From contig NZ_CP035103.1 in NCBI RefSeq assembly GCF_006094695.1, positions 2,170,001 through 2,234,000 of the forward strand: a stretch of 64,000 bases of DNA. Reading direction: 5' to 3'. Below the pieces are notes generated by a model. It saw nothing but the letters and a program-made list of their open reading frames with translations, did not search any database and had not been told where the DNA came from. Origin of the DNA: Kocuria rosea (GTDB lineage Bacteria; Actinomycetota; Actinomycetes; Actinomycetales; Micrococcaceae). The position numbers and the translations under genes were made by a program. Positions within the stretch are counted from its first letter, which is position 1; every line of letters begins with the position of its first letter. This document shows, piece after piece, positions 16,230 to 25,235 of this stretch.

Positions 16230-17999
16230 TCAGGCCGAGGCCTCCTCGGTCCCGGCGCGCCCGGTGACGTGGTCGTAGGCCTCCGCGGCCGCCGCGGCCA
16301 CGCCGTGCCACGTCCGTCCCGGCACGACCCGGCGCCGGCCCTCGCCGCCGAGGCAGCGGCGCACGGCGGGGCACTCGAGCATCATCCGCAGGACCGTGGC
16401 GAGGGTCTCGGGCTCCTCCGGCGGGGTGAGCATCCCGGTGATGCCGTCGGCCACGGTCTCGGCGAGCACCGGCAGCCGCGAGGCGACCACGGGGGTCCCG
16501 GTGGCCAGGGCCTCGACGGACTCGGTCGGGGCCGCGGCCCGGGTGACCGGGCGGTCCTTGCGGGCGACCACGAACACGTCGAACGCCTGGTGGTACTGCA
16601 CGACCTGCTCGTCCGGGACCCGCCCCGTGAAGCGGACCCGGTCGCCCAGGCCGAGCTCCGCGGCCAGGCGCTCGAGCTCCCGCCGCGCCGGGCCCGCGCC
16701 CACGACCACCACGAGCAGCTCCGGCACGTCGGCGCGCACGAGGGCCGCGGCGCGCAGGAGGTCGTCGAGGCCCTCGTGCTCCACCAGGTCCGCGACCGCG
16801 CCCACCACCCGGGCCGTCTCCGGCAGCCCGAGCACCCGGCGCGCCTCCCGCAGGGGACGGGGATCCGCCAGGTAGGGGCCGTCCACGGCGGGGGGCGCCA
16901 CGCGGACCGGGACCGGGCCGGCCGGCAGGGCCCGCGTCAGCGCCCGCACCCGCTCGCCCATCGCACGGCTCGTGGTCACCACGTCGGCCGCGGCGGCCAG
17001 GACCTCGGCCTCCCGGGCGCAGTCGAGCCGGTGGCGCTCGCTCGTGACGGCCTCGGCGGGACGGGAGGCCGCCCACCGGTCGGCAGGCAGCTCGCGCACC
17101 TCGTAGACCCACGGGATGCCCAGGGCCTCGGCCACCGCGCGGGTCACGAGGCCGTTGCCGGGACGGCTCGTCGTGTGCAGCACGGCGGGCCGGGCGCGCA
17201 GGGCCAGTTCGAGCAGGGCCTGCGCCTCCTGCTGCAGTCGTGCCGTGGGCAGCAGCGCGCGGCGGGCGGGCAGGATCCGGTGGTAGGAGACGCCGTCGAG
17301 CACCTCGGGCGCCGGCCCGTGCGACCGGCCGTCGGCGGGCACGGGACCGGGGCGGGTCACAGCGGTCACGGTCCAGCCCTGGGCCACGGTCGCGGACAGC
17401 AGGGAGTGGTGGCGCGGCGCGCGGAGGCCCCGGGCGCGCGGCGGGGCCTCGGCCAGCACGTGCAGCACGGAGGCGGCCTCCGGCCGGTAGCCGACCACCG
17501 GGGTGAGCGCGGGACGCCAGCCGGAGAGCAGCCGCAGGTCGTCCTCGTAGTGGAGCAGCCGGCGGCGCTCCCCCGGCGTGGCTCGCCCGGCGGCCACGGC
17601 GCGCCGGAGCTCGACCACGGCCTCCGAGATCCGGCCGACGTAACGGTGGCGGCGGGCCCGCGTGCCGGCGAGGTCGCTGGTGCCGGGCGGCACCAGCGCG
17701 AGGAACCGGTCCGCCTCGGCCACGCGACCCGCGGACAGGGCGGCCTCGGCGAGGCGCCGGGCCGCGCCCGGCGCGGGACGCCGGCGGCGGGCCCGGCCGA
17801 GCCGGTGCTCGAGCTGCCGCTCCGCGCGCGGGTCCGGGCCCAGGGCGCGGACCACGGCGGCCCCGGCCTCGGGCCAGGGACTGCGCAGCAGGGCGCGGGC
17901 GGCGGGTCGCGCCGCGGCGGCGGGGAGAAGCCGGGCCGCGGGCAGCCAGAAGGCCTCGGGCTCGTCGTCCGGACTGAAGGGGCGGGGAGTGTGCGGCAT
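16230..17999 (-). CDS. Glycosyltransferase family 4 protein with helical N-terminal domain
   Basis: About 589 residues from ATG 17999; a TTG 21 bases upstream is possible. The first 160 residues are Arg/Ala-rich helical repeats that resemble tetratricopeptide-like units (AEADRFLALVPPGT, ISEAVVELRRAVAAGRATPGERRRLLHYEDDLRLL). A GT-B glycosyltransferase follows. Its nucleotide-binding half has VVVVGAGPARRELERLAAELGLGDRVRFTGRVPDEQV and the EX7E-like stretch PTESVEALATGTPVVASRLP. No membrane segment is present. It lies about 100 bases downstream of the LCP gene on the same strand. That fits a role in a cell-wall glycopolymer which the LCP enzyme ligates to peptidoglycan, although only proximity supports this. 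Confidence 0.87.
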   Translation of the reverse strand: MPHTPRPFSPDDEPEAFWLPAARLLPAAAARPAARALLRSPWPEAGAAVVRALGPDPRAERQLEHRLGRARRRRPAPGAARRLAEAALSAGRVAEADRFLALVPPGTSDLAGTRARRHRYVGRISEAVVELRRAVAAGRATPGERRRLLHYEDDLRLLSGWRPALTPVVGYRPEAASVLHVLAEAPPRARGLRAPRHHSLLSATVAQGWTVTAVTRPGPVPADGRSHGPAPEVLDGVSYHRILPARRALLPTARLQQEAQALLELALRARPAVLHTTSRPGNGLVTRAVAEALGIPWVYEVRELPADRWAASRPAEAVTSERHRLDCAREAEVLAAAADVVTTSRAMGERVRALTRALPAGPVPVRVAPPAVDGPYLADPRPLREARRVLGLPETARVVGAVADLVEHEGLDDLLRAAALVRADVPELLVVVVGAGPARRELERLAAELGLGDRVRFTGRVPDEQVVQYHQAFDVFVVARKDRPVTRAAAPTESVEALATGTPVVASRLPVLAETVADGITGMLTPPEEPETLATVLRMMLECPAVRRCLGGEGRRRVVPGRTWHGVAAAAAEAYDHVTGRAGTEEASA

Positions 18000-18101
18000 G
18001 GCCTTCTCGCGGGGGGTCAAGAGGGGCCGTCCCGGTCGATCACGGGGCGTGCTGCGGGCGGGGGAAGACGTTTCTCGCCGGGTCGGGGGGCCGGTGGGGA
18101 A

Positions 18102-19154
18102 CTACTGATCGTCAGGGTTCAGCGTAGCAAGATATGGGCCCAGATCGTCCGCCGCGACGGCCGTGCCGATGCCCGCCATCGCCTCGAGGTCGGGCAGGAC
18201 CACGGACTGCCCGTCCGGGGACACGCCGAGGCCCTGATCGGGGGCCGTGGTCATCCGCAGGTCCCCGGCGGAGAGACCGGCCAGGTCGGGGGCGAGCCCG
18301 GCGATCCACGCCGCGTCGAGCCCCTCGCTCACCGTCAGGTAGGGCGAGAAGTCGCTGACCACGGTGTGCAGCCGGACCGGGTTGAGCAGCGTCTGCGGGC
18401 CGAGCAGCCGCTCGAGAGCGGACTGGACGTAGTTGCGCTGGTTCTCCACCCGCTGGAAGTCCCCGTCCTCGAAGGCCTTGCGCTCCCGGACGAACTCGAG
18501 CGCCCGTTCCCCGTCCATGTGCTCGGGGCCCTGCTCGAAGGTCATGCCCTCGTTGGACACGAAGTCCTGGGGCACGTCGACGGTCACGCCGCCGAGGGCG
18601 TCGGTGAGGGCCTGGAAGCCGGCGAAGTCCACCTCGGCGACCTGGTCGACCCGGGTGCCGAAGAGGTCCTCGACCGTCCCGACCATCAGCGGGACGCCGC
18701 CGAGATCGAGGGCGGCGTTGATCTTCGCCTCCCCCACCCCGGGGATCGGCACCCACGTGTCCCGCAGCACGGAGATGACGTAGGCCTCGCCGCCGTCCTC
18801 GGGGAGGTGCACCAGCATGATGGTGTCCGCCCGCACCCCCTCGACGCCCACGTCCGCCCGCCCGCCGGGCTGGCTGTCGGCGCCGAGCAGCAGCACGGTG
18901 GTGCCCCGGTCCTGGGCGGAGCCCGCGGCGGGGCGCCCGCTCTCGGCGGGGAACGCGTCGTCCACGACCTGCTTGCGGGCGTCGAAGGTCCGTCCCAGGT
19001 TCCAGACGAACGCGGCGGCCACCAGGGCGAGGACCAGCACGAGACCCAGGAGCACCAGCAGCACGCGCCGGACCGGGCCGTGGTGCGGGGCGGCCGCCGC
19101 GCGCTCGGCACCACGGTCGGCGTCGCGGGCGGATTCGCGGTCGTGGACGGTCAT
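18102..19154 (-). CDS. LytR-CpsA-Psr (LCP) family glycopolymer ligase
   Basis: 350 residues: a short cytosolic N-terminus, one membrane helix (about 30-52), then an extracellular LCP domain. Motifs are TTVLLLGADSQ, RADTIMLVHL, YVISVLRDTWVPIPG, AKINAAL and the ENQRNYVQSALERL helix. These contain the Arg/Asp residues that bind the polyprenyl pyrophosphate. LCP proteins transfer teichoic acid-like or arabinogalactan-like polymers from their lipid carriers to peptidoglycan. The ATG has GGGGAG upstream. The downstream glycosyltransferase on the same strand may share the transcript. Confidence 0.93.
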   Translation of the reverse strand: MTVHDRESARDADRGAERAAAAPHHGPVRRVLLVLLGLVLVLALVAAAFVWNLGRTFDARKQVVDDAFPAESGRPAAGSAQDRGTTVLLLGADSQPGGRADVGVEGVRADTIMLVHLPEDGGEAYVISVLRDTWVPIPGVGEAKINAALDLGGVPLMVGTVEDLFGTRVDQVAEVDFAGFQALTDALGGVTVDVPQDFVSNEGMTFEQGPEHMDGERALEFVRERKAFEDGDFQRVENQRNYVQSALERLLGPQTLLNPVRLHTVVSDFSPYLTVSEGLDAAWIAGLAPDLAGLSAGDLRMTTAPDQGLGVSPDGQSVVLPDLEAMAGIGTAVAADDLGPYLATLNPDDQ

Positions 19155-19296
19155 CAGAGGCTCCCCGTTCGGTGGGTCGGGCGGACGCCGGTCGCGGCAC
19201 CTGTCCCGGTCGGTGCGCCCATGCTAGGCCGCCGCTGCTCGGAGGTCGCCCGGAGGTCGCTGGGAGAGCCGGGGGCGGAGAAGGGCCACGGGCGGG

Positions 19297-20361
19297 TCAG
19301 GGCACCCGGGCGATCCACTCCGGGGTGGCGAACTTGGTGCGCACGAGCTCGCGGGCGGCGGCGATCTCGGCGTCCCGGACGGTGCCCTCCGCGGCGCCGT
19401 AGCGGCCCGCGAAGACCTCCACGAGCTTGCCCACGACGTCGGCGCGGGCCATGCCGGTCTGCCGGCGCAGCGGGTCCACACGCTTCTTGGCCGAGCGGTG
19501 CCCCTTGTCGGAGAGCTTCTCCTTGCCGATCCGCAGGACCTCGGTCATCTTCTGCGCGTCGATGTCGTAGCTCATGGTCACGTGGTGGACCATCCCGCCG
19601 CCCGCGAAGCGCTTCTGCGCCGCTCCGCCGATCTTGCCGTGCTCGGTGGCGATGTCGTTGAGCGGGACGTAGAACGCCTCCAGGCCCATCTCCTGGAACG
19701 CCTGCATGACCCACTGGTCGAGGAACGGGTAGGACTCCGAGAAGCTGAGCCCGTCCACGAGCGTCTGCGGCAGGTACAGCGAGTAGGTGATGCAGTTGCC
19801 CGCCTCCATGAACATGGCCCCGCCCCCGGAGACGCGGCGCACCACGGAGATGCCGTGCCGCCGGGCGCCCTCGGCGTCCACCTCGTTGCGCAGGGACTGG
19901 AAGGACCCGATCACCACGGACGGCTCCTCCCAGTCCCACAGGCGCAGGGCGGGCGGGCGCCGGCCCGCGCCCACCTCGCGGGCGAGGACCTCGTCGAGCG
20001 CGAGGTTCTCCAGGGTGGGGCGGACGGTGGGCGGGATGACCTCCCACGCGTGGTCGTCCCACGTCGTGGCGTGGGCCAGGGCCCGGCGGACCGCGGTGGC
20101 GATCGCCTGCGGGGAGAAGCCGAACAGCACGACGTCGGGCGCGAGGGCCGCCTCGACCGCCGCGACGATCTCCTGCGGGGAGGCGTGCTCGCTGAGCCCG
20201 GTGAGCGCCGCGTTGATGTCCTCGAGGGCCTCGTCGGGCTCGAGGAAGAAGTCCCCGTTCACGGAGACGTCGGCCAGCCGCCCGTCGACCACGTCCAGGT
20301 CCGCGACCACGAGCTTGCCGCCCAGCACCTTGTACTCCCCGTGCCGCCGCTCCTGCGCCAT
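19297..20361 (-). CDS. Lipoate-protein ligase A-type protein with N-terminal accessory domain
   Basis: 354 residues. Residues 1-100 match the small accessory domain usually found at the C-terminus of LplA (VLGGKLVVADLDVVDGRLADVSVNGDFFLEPDE). The catalytic biotin/lipoate ligase fold starts near residue 110, with RRVSGGGAMFMEAGN (175-189) and the adenylate lysine K243 in HGKIGG. The domain order is therefore reversed compared with E. coli LplA. The enzyme would use ATP to attach lipoate to the E2 and GcvH proteins. The ATG follows GGAAGGA. It stands alone, downstream of a strong hairpin belonging to rpmE2. Confidence 0.9.
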   Translation of the reverse strand: MAQERRHGEYKVLGGKLVVADLDVVDGRLADVSVNGDFFLEPDEALEDINAALTGLSEHASPQEIVAAVEAALAPDVVLFGFSPQAIATAVRRALAHATTWDDHAWEVIPPTVRPTLENLALDEVLAREVGAGRRPPALRLWDWEEPSVVIGSFQSLRNEVDAEGARRHGISVVRRVSGGGAMFMEAGNCITYSLYLPQTLVDGLSFSESYPFLDQWVMQAFQEMGLEAFYVPLNDIATEHGKIGGAAQKRFAGGGMVHHVTMSYDIDAQKMTEVLRIGKEKLSDKGHRSAKKRVDPLRRQTGMARADVVGKLVEVFAGRYGAAEGTVRDAEIAAARELVRTKFATPEWIARVP

Positions 20362-20427
20362 CCGTGTCCTTCCCTCGTCCGTGCCGGTGGTCCCGGGTCA
20401 GCCTACGCCGGGGACCGCGGGCACGGC

Positions 20428-20458
20428 GCAGGCCCGGACCGGTGCGGTCCGGGCCTGC
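20428..20458 (-). terminator. Terminator of the L31 gene
   Basis: A perfect 13-base stem (GCAGGCCCGGACC and its complement) surrounds a five-base loop, 37 bases after the L31 stop. It also separates L31 from the lipoate ligase gene. Confidence 0.75.
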
Positions 20459-20494
20459 GGGCGATCGTGCGGGGCCCCGCGAGCGGGACGGAGA

Positions 20495-20755
20495 TCAGCT
20501 GCTGGACTTGCCGAAGTTCTTGAAGCGGGCGTTGAAGCGCTCCACGCGGCCGGCGGAGTCCATGATGCGCTGCTTGCCGGTGTAGAACGGGTGGGACTCC
20601 GAGGAGATCTCGACCTCGATGATCGGGTACTCGTTGCCGTCCTCCCACGTCTCGGTCTTCTTCGAGGTGGCGGTGGAACGGGTCAGGATCGTCTTGCCGG
20701 AGGCCAGGTCGCGGAAGAGGACCGGGTGGTAGTCCGGGTGGATGTCAGTCTTCAT
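20495..20755 (-). CDS. rpmE2: 50S ribosomal protein L31 type B
   Basis: 86 residues starting [17 protein letters not shown] from ATG 20755; a TTG three codons upstream lies too close to the AAAGG ribosome site. [20 protein letters not shown] and [10 protein letters not shown] are the L31 signatures. The cysteines of zinc-binding type A L31 are absent, so this is the zinc-independent type B form. In several bacteria type B genes are repressed by Zur when zinc is ample. I see no convincing Zur box in the 226 bases upstream, so it may be constitutive here. Confidence 0.96.
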   Translation of the reverse strand: MKTDIHPDYHPVLFRDLASGKTILTRSTATSKKTETWEDGNEYPIIEVEISSESHPFYTGKQRIMDSAGRVERFNARFKNFGKSSS

Positions 20756-20919
20756 GGGGTTCAAACCTTTGTCGTCGGTGCCTGGATTTTGCCAGCCACG
20801 GTTTCGCTCGGTGGGCGGTGCGCCGTCGTCGTCCGTCCGCGCGGTCCGGGAAGGGCGGGGGCATCGGGCACCAGCGGTCCAGCGTACCGGATCGCCGGTG
20901 GAAATTCACCCGCCGTCCC

Positions 20920-20963
20920 GCGGCGCGGGGGGGCCCGGTGCTTGCCGTTCCCCCCCGCGCCGC
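20920..20963 (-). terminator. Terminator of the AMIN-like secreted protein gene
   Basis: A perfect 14-base stem (GCGGCGCGGGGGGG with its complement) surrounds a 16-base loop, starting about 18 bases after the stop of the gene at 20982. Confidence 0.65.
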
Positions 20964-20981
20964 TGCCCCGGCCGCGGCGCC

Positions 20982-21536
20982 TCACCACCGGTGGGCGACG
21001 TCCACGACGAGCCGCGACCCCCGGCCCGGCCCGTCGAGGACGAACACCCGGAACGGCAGCCGCGCGCGCACGCCGAGGCCGACCGATGTCCGGGCCTCGT
21101 AGCTGCCGCCCCACGCGACCTGGCGGAACGTGCGGTAGCCGGCGACGTCCACGAGCTCCCGCCGGTCGTCGAACTCGTAGGTGGGCCTGCCCCTGCCGTC
21201 GTAGGCGGGGGCGTTGGCCGTGATCACCAGGTCGGTCCCCCGCAGGGGGATGGGGTCGCCGGAGCCGATGCCCGTGAACCGGGCGTAGCGCACGTCGTAG
21301 CCCCGCAGCCTGCCGTCGAGGTCGATCACCATCCGGTCGAAGCAGCGGTGCTGCCCCGCCCGGACGTCCGTGACGTGGGGGTAGCGGGGCGTGGTCGCCT
21401 CACCGCTGCGGGCCTTGGCCCCCGATCCCCACGTGATGCCGCAGTACGGGGCCGCGGCGTTCGCGCTGCCGGGGACGATGAGCCCCAGCCCCATGGCCAG
21501 CACGAGTGCCGCCAGCCATGAGATGACTTTCTTCAT
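20982..21536 (-). CDS. Secreted AMIN-like domain protein
   Basis: 184 residues. A Sec signal peptide (MKKVISWLAALVLAMGLGLIV, likely cleaved after SANA) precedes a 150-residue beta-rich domain. HVTDVRAGQHRCFDRMVIDLDG and a C-terminal RFRVFVLDGPGRGSRLVVDVAH-like strand pair resemble the actinobacterial AMIN-like family. Two cysteines (near residues 32 and 65) could form a disulfide. The ATG has GGAGAAGG upstream. AMIN-like domains are thought to bind cell-wall or envelope polymers. There is no lipobox, so it is soluble outside the membrane. The gene is monocistronic, with a strong hairpin after it. Confidence 0.8.
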   Translation of the reverse strand: MKKVISWLAALVLAMGLGLIVPGSANAAAPYCGITWGSGAKARSGEATTPRYPHVTDVRAGQHRCFDRMVIDLDGRLRGYDVRYARFTGIGSGDPIPLRGTDLVITANAPAYDGRGRPTYEFDDRRELVDVAGYRTFRQVAWGGSYEARTSVGLGVRARLPFRVFVLDGPGRGSRLVVDVAHRW

Positions 21537-21663
21537 GATGCACCTTCTCCAAGACCCCTCGGGCCCCGGTGGGCTCGAGCGGGTGCTCCCATGATCCGCC
21601 TTTCCGAATGCTAAGTCTCCAGGTGAGGGTGAACTGGGTCAGCAATCGTTATGGGGCGGGGCG

Positions 21664-22485
21664 TCAGCGGCAGGGCCGGGTCTCCCAGAAGGCCACGGCC
21701 GAGGCGGCGGCGACGTTGAGGGAGTCCACGCCGTGGGACATCGGGATCCGCACGGTGAGGTCCGCGTGGTGGACGGCGGCGGCGCTCAGCCCGTCCCCCT
21801 CGGTGCCGAGGACCAGGGCCAGGCGCTCGTCGCGGCGCGCCGACAGCTCCTGGAGGGTGATCGAGTCGTCGCTCAGGGCGAGCGCCGCAGTGGTGAAGCC
21901 CGCGTCCTTGATCCGCTGCAGGTCGGCCGTCCAGTGCTGCAGCCGGGTCCACGGGACCTGGAACACGGTGCCCATGGAGACCCGGATGGAGCGCCGGTAC
22001 AGGGGATCGGCGCAGCGCGGGGTGACGAGCACGGCGTCGACGTCCAGCGCGGCGGCCGAGCGGAAGATCGCCCCCACGTTGGTGTGGTCGACGATGTCCT
22101 CGAGAACCGCCACCCGGTGCGACGACGCCAGGAGCCGCTCCAGCTCCACCGGCTCCGGGCGCTGCATGGCCGCGATCGCCCCGCGGTGCAGGTGGAAGCC
22201 GGTGATCTGCTCGAGCACCTCGTCCGGGCCGACGTACAGGGGCACGTCCGGGTGCTCGGCGAGGACGTCCGCGAGGTCCTCCAGCCACTTCTCCGCCATG
22301 AAGAAGGACCGAGGGGTGTGCCCGGCCGCGAGTGCCCGGCGGAGCACCTTGGAGGACTCGGCGATGTACATGCCGCGCTCGGGCTCGAGCTTGCGCCGCA
22401 GCCGGACGTCGGTCAGGCGGGCGTAGTCGGCCACCCGGGGGTCGTCGGCGCTGTCGAGGCGGATCATCTGGGGGAGGTCGGTCAC
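21664..22485 (-). CDS. TrmH/SpoU-family RNA 2'-O-methyltransferase
   Basis: 273 residues from a GTG at 22485; an internal ATG at 22467 lacks a ribosome site. The N-terminal substrate-binding domain has YARLTDVRLRRKLEPERGMYIAESSKVLRRAL. The SPOUT catalytic domain follows: DHTNVGAIFRSAAALDVDAVLV (motif 1 with N and R), LALVLGTEGDGLS (motif 2) and IPMSHGVDSLNVAAASAVAFWE (motif 3, which forms the SAM-binding knot). It methylates a ribose 2'-OH in tRNA or rRNA. The specific target is unclear; it resembles actinobacterial proteins annotated as 23S rRNA methyltransferases. A TACCAT -10-like box lies at 22552-22557. Confidence 0.93.
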   Translation of the reverse strand: MTDLPQMIRLDSADDPRVADYARLTDVRLRRKLEPERGMYIAESSKVLRRALAAGHTPRSFFMAEKWLEDLADVLAEHPDVPLYVGPDEVLEQITGFHLHRGAIAAMQRPEPVELERLLASSHRVAVLEDIVDHTNVGAIFRSAAALDVDAVLVTPRCADPLYRRSIRVSMGTVFQVPWTRLQHWTADLQRIKDAGFTTAALALSDDSITLQELSARRDERLALVLGTEGDGLSAAAVHHADLTVRIPMSHGVDSLNVAAASAVAFWETRPCR

Positions 22486-22586
22486 GGGGGTCTCTTCGGG
22501 GTCGGGGTTCGAGGCGGGCGGGGTCGGGGCCGCGGAGGGGGTCCGCCCCGAATGGTAGCCGGAGCCCGTCCGGGGCCCGGCCGGTC

Positions 22587-23459
22587 TCAGAGCAGCTGGG
22601 ACACGAGGCTCACGAGGGCCACGACGCCGAGCACCACGATCACGGTGCGCAGCAGGACCGGGGAGAGCCGGCGGCCGATCTTGGCCCCCGCCCAGGCGCC
22701 CACCGTGGAGCTGAGGGCGATGAGCAGCACCACCCACCAGTTGATCCGGTCGAACGCGAAGAGGATGTAGGACACGGCGGCGACGATGTTCACCGCCGCC
22801 ACCAGCACCACCTTGACGGCGTTGGCGGCCTGCAGCGAGGCGAGCAGGAAGACGCCCAGGATGCCGAGCAGCAGCACGCCCTGGGCGGCCACGAAGTACC
22901 CGCCGTAGATCCCGGCCAGGAACACCAGGACGTACAGGGACGCGGGCTGCGGGGCCCGGTCCGGGTCGAGGGTGCGGGGGGTCTCCCCCCGGGCCCGGGC
23001 CGCCGCGGCGGCGGCCTCGGCCTGCTCGTCCTTGCGCCGGCGCACCAGAGCCTGGAGCCGCGGCTGGAAGACCACGAACAGGAGGGCGACGACGATCAGC
23101 CCCGGCGCGGCGTAGCCGAAGACCTCCTCGGGCAGGTGCAGCAGCAGCCACGCGCCGATCACCCCGCCGAGCGCGGAGCAGGGGATGAGCTTGAGCAGGG
23201 TCCGTTCCACGCCCGCGAGCTCGTGGCGGTAGTTCCAGGCGCCGGTGAGGTTGCCGGCGATCAGGCCCATCGCGTTGGACATGGACGCGGTCACGGGCGG
23301 GACGCCCATGGTCACGAGCACGGGGAAGGTGACGAGGGTGCCCGAGCCGACGATGGTGTTGATCAGTCCGGCGGCGACGCCGGCGAGCAGGATGAGGGCG
23401 GCCTGCCACCACTCGAACGGGAAGTCCGCGGCGAGGGCTGCGAGCGTGTCGGGCACCAC
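22587..23459 (-). CDS. TauE/SafE-family sulfite/anion exporter
   Basis: 290 residues with eight or so membrane helices. The two family half-repeats are visible (GLINTIVGSGTLVTFPVLVTMGVPPVTASMSNAMG near residues 32-66; GGYFVAAQGVLLLGILG near 197). A charged central loop of Lys/Glu/Ala separates the halves. The GTG start lies six bases after the stop of the ABC ATPase gene, so both are on one transcript. Members export sulfite, sulfoacetate or other organic anions. The substrate here is not defined. Confidence 0.9.
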   Translation of the reverse strand: MVPDTLAALAADFPFEWWQAALILLAGVAAGLINTIVGSGTLVTFPVLVTMGVPPVTASMSNAMGLIAGNLTGAWNYRHELAGVERTLLKLIPCSALGGVIGAWLLLHLPEEVFGYAAPGLIVVALLFVVFQPRLQALVRRRKDEQAEAAAAAARARGETPRTLDPDRAPQPASLYVLVFLAGIYGGYFVAAQGVLLLGILGVFLLASLQAANAVKVVLVAAVNIVAAVSYILFAFDRINWWVVLLIALSSTVGAWAGAKIGRRLSPVLLRTVIVVLGVVALVSLVSQLL

Positions 23460-23465
23460 GTCGGG

Positions 23466-24251
<786 letters not shown>

Positions 24252-24258
24252 ACCCGCC

Positions 24259-24264
24259 ACTCTA
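24259..24264 (-). promoter_or_regulatory. Leaderless -10 box (TAGAGT) for the ABC-TauE operon
   Basis: TAGAGT is followed by seven bases and the ATG at 24251, with no Shine-Dalgarno. Confidence 0.6.
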
Positions 24265-24277
24265 GGACACGCGGAGC

Positions 24278-24301
24278 GCCGCACCGGCGTGCCGGTGCGG
24301 C
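24278..24301 (-). terminator. Terminator of the MatC/CoA-transferase/hydratase operon
   Basis: A perfect 11-base inverted repeat (GCCGCACCGGC and its complement) separated by two bases, just after the enoyl-CoA hydratase stop. An alternative fold leaves a small loop. Confidence 0.6.
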
Positions 24302-24311
24302 ACGCACCCCG

Positions 24312-25235
24312 TCAGGGACGGGCGGAGCGGCGCGGCCACCGCCCACGGATGATCGACGCGCGGTGCTCCCTGCCCTTCCCGGCGGCGCCGGAGCGGGCGG
24401 CCCAGAAGTCCTCCCCGGCCCAGCGGAAGCGGGGCGTCTCCTTGGCCAGGAACGCGCGCTGCCCGATGCGGGCGTCGGGTCCGTCGAGGACTTCCCGGAA
24501 CAGGGCCTCGGAGATCTCGTCGGCGCCGAGCCCGGCCGCCTCGCCCTCGCCCGGAGTGGCCAGCCCGATCAGGTGCTTGTGGGCCTGCACGGAGAGCTGG
24601 GACCGCCCCGTCAGGTCCGTGACCACCTGCTCCAGGGCCGTCTCGAAGCCGGCGTCCTCCACCACGCGGGTGAGCATGCCCCACCGCTCGGCGTCGGCGG
24701 CGGTGACGGTGTCGCCGGTGAGCAGCAGGTAGGAGGCCGTGCCGGGGCCCACCAGGCGGACCAGGCGCTGGATCCCGGAGGCCGGGAACACGATGCCGAT
24801 CCGGGCCGGGGTCAGTCCGATGCGCAGGGAGGCCGTGGCGATGCGCAGGTCGCAGGCGCCCGCCAGCATCCAGGCCCCGCCCATGCAGTACCCCTCCAGG
24901 GCCGCCACGGTGGGCTTGTGCACCGCGGCCAGGGCCGCCTCGGCCTCGGTGAGCAGCCCGCCGCGGGGCAGCCCGGTGCCGGGCTCCCCCAGGCACTCGA
25001 ACACCTCGGCGATGTCGGCCCCGGCGGAGAACACCCCGCCCGCCCCGCGCAGCCCGATCACCCGCACGCCGGGGTCGGCGTCCAGCTTCTCCAGCACGCC
25101 CGGCAGGGCCGCCCACATCGCCGGGGACAGCGCGTTGCGCCGGTCGGGGCGGTCGAGGACCACCCAGGCCACGGGTCCTTCCCGCCGGACCTCCAGGGCG
25201 CCGGTGGACATCTCGGGGAGGGGCTGAGCGGTCAT
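24312..25235 (-). CDS. Enoyl-CoA hydratase/isomerase family protein
   Basis: 307 residues of crotonase fold. The oxyanion-hole segments are GGVFSAGADIAEVFE (near residue 65) and EGYCMGGAWMLAGACDLRIA (near 114). The catalytic-loop region GLTPARIGIVFPASGIQRL has no glutamate of the classical hydratase type, so the reaction may be isomerisation, hydrolysis or decarboxylation. The C-terminal 40 residues after RFRWAGEDFWAAR are basic and extra. Its ATG overlaps the stop of the CoA-transferase gene (ATGA), so the two act on one substrate in all likelihood. Confidence 0.9.
   Translation of the reverse strand: MTAQPLPEMSTGALEVRREGPVAWVVLDRPDRRNALSPAMWAALPGVLEKLDADPGVRVIGLRGAGGVFSAGADIAEVFECLGEPGTGLPRGGLLTEAEAALAAVHKPTVAALEGYCMGGAWMLAGACDLRIATASLRIGLTPARIGIVFPASGIQRLVRLVGPGTASYLLLTGDTVTAADAERWGMLTRVVEDAGFETALEQVVTDLTGRSQLSVQAHKHLIGLATPGEGEAAGLGADEISEALFREVLDGPDARIGQRAFLAKETPRFRWAGEDFWAARSGAAGKGREHRASIIRGRWPRRSARP

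Noticed and set aside
19233..19270. Direct repeat CGGAGGTCGC in the gap between the LCP and lipoate ligase genes
   Set aside because: Two short copies only, in a GC-rich stretch, with no further structure.
16269..19661. A 1130-codon open frame on the plus strand opposite the glycosyltransferase, LCP and lipoate ligase genes
   Set aside because: Its sequence is low-complexity Gly/His/Arg/Pro-rich, as expected opposite high-GC genes, and the minus-strand products have clear domains.
20756..20981. Possible Zur box upstream of rpmE2
   Set aside because: Searched for the TGAAAATCATTTTCA type and found none, so zinc control is not claimed.
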